From contig JAJNPX010000539.1 in the NCBI GenBank assembly GCA_021155145.1, forward strand, positions 1-8,096: a stretch of 8,096 nt of DNA, in the 5' to 3' direction. Within the stretch, counting starts at the first letter, position 1; every line of letters begins with the position of its first letter. Both the position numbers and the translations under genes were made by a program. Positions 5,880 through 8,096 of this stretch are shown one piece after another. Below the pieces are notes generated by a model. The model ran no database searches, was not told the DNA's origin, and saw nothing but the letters and a program-made list of their open reading frames with translations. The stretch is from Acidisarcina sp. Lineage in GTDB: Bacteria > Acidobacteriota > Blastocatellia > Pyrinomonadales > Pyrinomonadaceae.

Positions 5880-7400
5880 ATGAAAGTCATAGAGCCGTTC
5901 AAGGGGATCGCTCTGGACGCGGTAGTTTTTATCTGCGGCGCGGCCCTGATGATATTTGAGATCACGGGTTCGCGGGTCGTCTCGCCGTACATCGGTACTT
6001 CGACCTATGTCTGGACGAGTCTGATCGGCATCATTCTAGCCTCGCTGAGTCTTGGTTACTGGTTGGGCGGCCGAATGGCTGACCGCTCACCGCGAGTATC
6101 GATCCTTGCCTCGGCCATTTTCTCGGCCGCATTTCTACTCGCTTTGACCATCCTGATAAAAGATCCGCTGCTTGCGATGATCGCCGCGGGCGGCGTTTCG
6201 ATCGAGTTAAAGGCGGTCATGGCTTCGATCCTGCTTTTTGCCCCGGCAAGCATCGCCCTCGGTTTCGTGACGCCCTATGCAGTAAAGCTTCGGATCACAT
6301 CGCTCGGCGAAACCGGACGCACCGTCGGTCGTCTGTATGCGCTTTCGACCATCGGGAGCATCGGCGGCACTTTTGCTGCGGGCTTCACGTTGATCCCTTT
6401 TCTTGGCACCGATCGCACGCTCTATTCGATCGCCGCGGGGCTGATGCTGACCCCCTTTCTGCTCGTTCCGTTTGCTTTGGACCGAAGGGCGATCGGCGGG
6501 ATCGTGATCTTGTGCCTAGCCGTCCTAGCGGGCGAAGGGTCACGCTACGCTAGGTGGAGCGGTTCGCGATATGAGGACATCGACACCAGATTTTCACGTG
6601 TGCAGATATACGATACGACCGACACCGCGACGGGCCGCGAGATCACGGCGATGACGTTCGACCCCTATTCCACCCAGTCGGCGATCTTCCGCGACGGCAA
6701 CGAACTCGTTTTCGAATATACAAAGTTCTACCACCTCGTCCGAGTGATCAAACCTCATTTTCAAAGGTCGCTGATGATCGGCGGTGCGGGTTACAGCTTT
6801 CCCAAGGCCTACCTGGAGACATACCCCCACGCATCGCTGGAAGTGGCGGAGATCGACCCGGCAATGACCGAGATCGCGCGCCGACGGTTTCGCCTCCGTG
6901 ACGATCCGCGGCTGGCGATCGTTCACGAGGATGGCCGCGTTTTCCTCAACAATGCACGAGCAGCTTCGTACGACGCCGTTTTGATGGATGCTTTCGGTTC
7001 GATGTTTTCCGTGCCCTGGCAGCTCACGACCGTCGAGGCAGTTCGTCAAATGAACCGGATCCTCAAGAACGACGGCGTTGTCGTATTCAATCTGGGTTCC
7101 GCTATCCGCGGCCCCGCGAGCCTCTTTCTTCAGGCCGAATTCGCGGCCTATCGCAGCGTCTTTCCGCACGTCTACTTGTTCAAGGTGCGTCCCGAGCGTC
7201 CCGACACCGATCTTCAGAATCTGATCGTCGTCGCCTGCAAGCGCGAGTGCCTGCCAGCGGATGCCGCCGGCGATGAGTTCATCGGATCCCTGCTCCGGCG
7301 CCGATACACGGAGGGCTTTCCACTCGAAGTTCCCGCACCTACCGACGATCTTGCACCGATAGAACGTTACAATTCGATCGCCCAAGCATTTACGCGTTGA
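5880..7400 (+). CDS. Membrane-anchored spermidine-synthase-like protein (fused multi-TM and methyltransferase-fold domain)
   Basis: Product of 506 residues in two parts. Residues 10-220 are hydrophobic, with about seven or eight likely membrane segments (near 10-28, 42-62, 74-94, 96-108, 112-134, 152-173, 178-199, 203-219). They carry the block EITGSRVVSPYIGTS and then SLGYWLGGRMADR, typical of the bacterial fused MFS/spermidine-synthase family. Residues 230-506 form a Rossmann-fold domain of the spermidine synthase superfamily: IGGAGYSFPKAY (300-311, nucleotide loop), VAEIDP (322-327, with the ribose-binding Glu324), HEDGR (349-353) and LMDAF (368-372). The C-terminal TDDLAPIERY is also a family feature. 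Canonical SpeE has GGGDG and D-x-x-D-P at these sites; here the loop Asp is Tyr305 and the second catalytic Asp is Gly373. Spermidine synthesis is therefore doubtful and the substrate unknown. No Shine-Dalgarno site is present, but ATG 5880 is the first start after the frame opens at 5832, and the first membrane segment begins soon after it. Confidence 0.85.
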   Translation: MKVIEPFKGIALDAVVFICGAALMIFEITGSRVVSPYIGTSTYVWTSLIGIILASLSLGYWLGGRMADRSPRVSILASAIFSAAFLLALTILIKDPLLAMIAAGGVSIELKAVMASILLFAPASIALGFVTPYAVKLRITSLGETGRTVGRLYALSTIGSIGGTFAAGFTLIPFLGTDRTLYSIAAGLMLTPFLLVPFALDRRAIGGIVILCLAVLAGEGSRYARWSGSRYEDIDTRFSRVQIYDTTDTATGREITAMTFDPYSTQSAIFRDGNELVFEYTKFYHLVRVIKPHFQRSLMIGGAGYSFPKAYLETYPHASLEVAEIDPAMTEIARRRFRLRDDPRLAIVHEDGRVFLNNARAASYDAVLMDAFGSMFSVPWQLTTVEAVRQMNRILKNDGVVVFNLGSAIRGPASLFLQAEFAAYRSVFPHVYLFKVRPERPDTDLQNLIVVACKRECLPADAAGDEFIGSLLRRRYTEGFPLEVPAPTDDLAPIERYNSIAQAFTR

Positions 7401-7424
7401 GACCCGCCCATCGTTTTGGTTGTG

Positions 7425-8096
7425 CTAACGAAGTCCCTGCCCGTACTGTTCGGTGCCAAATGCGCCGATGCCGTTCAGGCGAAACGAGAAGACGAAGCGG
7501 TTCTCGTTGCGCACGCCGACATTGAATGTGTAGAACTGCAGGGCGAGCGAACAGCAATCGTAGGCGTAGCCGAGCGTGTAGAGCGAGCTGATAAGGGGCG
7601 AGAGGCGGGCCTCGCGGCGATTATGAAAATCCAGAAAAAGGGATGCCCCGCCGTACAGTCCGCGGTCGCGGTCGCCGATAAAAACAGCCGGGCTCCACTG
7701 CGAACCGCGCAGCGTACCGGGCTCCTTGCCTTCCTTATTCGCGTATTGAGCGAGCGAGGGAACTAACGTAACGGCCCGGGTATAATAGAAGGTCTGAAAG
7801 ATCTTTACCAGTCGCGTATCGTACCCGACCGTGGCCGAAACCGCCCGCAGCCCATCGCCCTGAAATCCCAAGTCGAGCCGTGAGTTGAAGAATATCGTCT
7901 TTTGCGGACGGTAGGTGGCATCGATATTCAGCGGAGAGAACCGTCTCGGCACCCCGCCGAATGTGTAGAACGACAGCGTCGTGATCGGCTCGATCTGGTT
8001 GCGTCTGCCCGGGGTGAGTGCACCGCCGAACGTCTTATCGAAAAAGTATTTACCGCGCACCGTCAGCGTAAATATCTCGTAGGGCTGGACGGCCGC
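7425..8096 (-). CDS. lptD: LPS-assembly protein LptD, C-terminal part (5' end outside the window)
   Basis: The last 223 residues of an outer-membrane beta-barrel. LptD with the lipoprotein LptE inserts LPS into the outer leaflet. The frame is open through base 8096, so the GTG at 8060 is an internal codon, not a start; full-length LptD is normally 700 residues or more. The sequence alternates hydrophobic and polar residues in beta-strand fashion (for example RLDLGF, SLALQFYTF, FVFSFRLNG). It contains an adjacent Cys pair in AYDCC (visible residues 181-182) at the place where LptD carries the CC pair used in its inter-domain disulfides. The ending FSFRLNGIGAFGTEQ followed by GQGLR resembles the LptD C-terminal region. 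It converges on the spermidine-synthase-like gene with 24 bases between stop codons and no terminator there. A different outer-membrane barrel cannot be fully excluded, but the CC pair and ending make LptD the best call. Confidence 0.85.
   Translation of the reverse strand, partial: AAVQPYEIFTLTVRGKYFFDKTFGGALTPGRRNQIEPITTLSFYTFGGVPRRFSPLNIDATYRPQKTIFFNSRLDLGFQGDGLRAVSATVGYDTRLVKIFQTFYYTRAVTLVPSLAQYANKEGKEPGTLRGSQWSPAVFIGDRDRGLYGGASLFLDFHNRREARLSPLISSLYTLGYAYDCCSLALQFYTFNVGVRNENRFVFSFRLNGIGAFGTEQYGQGLR

Noticed and set aside
6594..7385. 263-codon minus-strand frame opposite the spermidine-synthase-like gene
   Set aside because: It overlaps completely a plus-strand gene with clear family motifs and its own translation shows none.
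7416..7766. 116-codon plus-strand frame opposite lptD
   Set aside because: It is antisense to the lptD coding region, which has convincing barrel strands and the Cys pair; no ribosome binding site precedes it.

Overview
The window looks like chromosomal DNA of a Gram-negative (LPS-making) bacterium, most likely an acidobacterium of the Blastocatellia/Pyrinomonadales kind. This is an inference from three things: a secreted beta-propeller protein with Pro-Thr linkers and a C-terminal domain resembling the Solibacter-type family TIGR03437; short palindromic repeats built on CCCGC-nnn-GCGGG; and two LPS genes (lpxB and lptD). No rRNA or other taxonomic marker is present, so the placement is moderate.

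Layout: positions 1-317 hold no credible gene. They carry a dense set of inverted repeats: two arms of about 50 bp at 1-51 and 177-228, then a 32-bp arm pair at 235-317. Positions 318-612 are G+C-rich, have no convincing gene and can form several hairpins. lpxB (613-1752, minus) encodes lipid-A-disaccharide synthase. Divergent from it is a gene for a large secreted protein (1976-4612, plus). I start it at a GTG with a good ribosome binding site rather than at the upstream ATG at 1895, which falls inside a likely promoter. An intrinsic terminator follows at 4637-4664. ilvE (4831-5820, plus), branched-chain aminotransferase, is preceded by a perfect dyad at 4704-4718 and followed by a second intrinsic terminator. 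That terminator ends only 3 nt before the start of a membrane-anchored spermidine-synthase-like protein (5880-7400, plus). The last gene (7425-8096, minus) is the C-terminal part of lptD, the outer-membrane LPS translocon; it runs off the window edge.

The genes are mostly single transcription units rather than one operon: two good terminators separate the plus-strand genes, and the two minus-strand LPS genes are about 5.7 kb apart. lpxB (lipid A synthesis) and lptD (LPS export) belong to the same envelope pathway; ilvE is amino-acid metabolism. The secreted propeller and the spermidine-synthase-like membrane protein have no assigned role. I found no defence system, CRISPR array, transposase, phage gene or tRNA/rRNA. 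The less ordinary parts are the repeat/hairpin region at 1-612, the Cys-flanked Pro-Thr insertion inside the propeller, and the aminopropyltransferase-like domain that lacks canonical catalytic residues.
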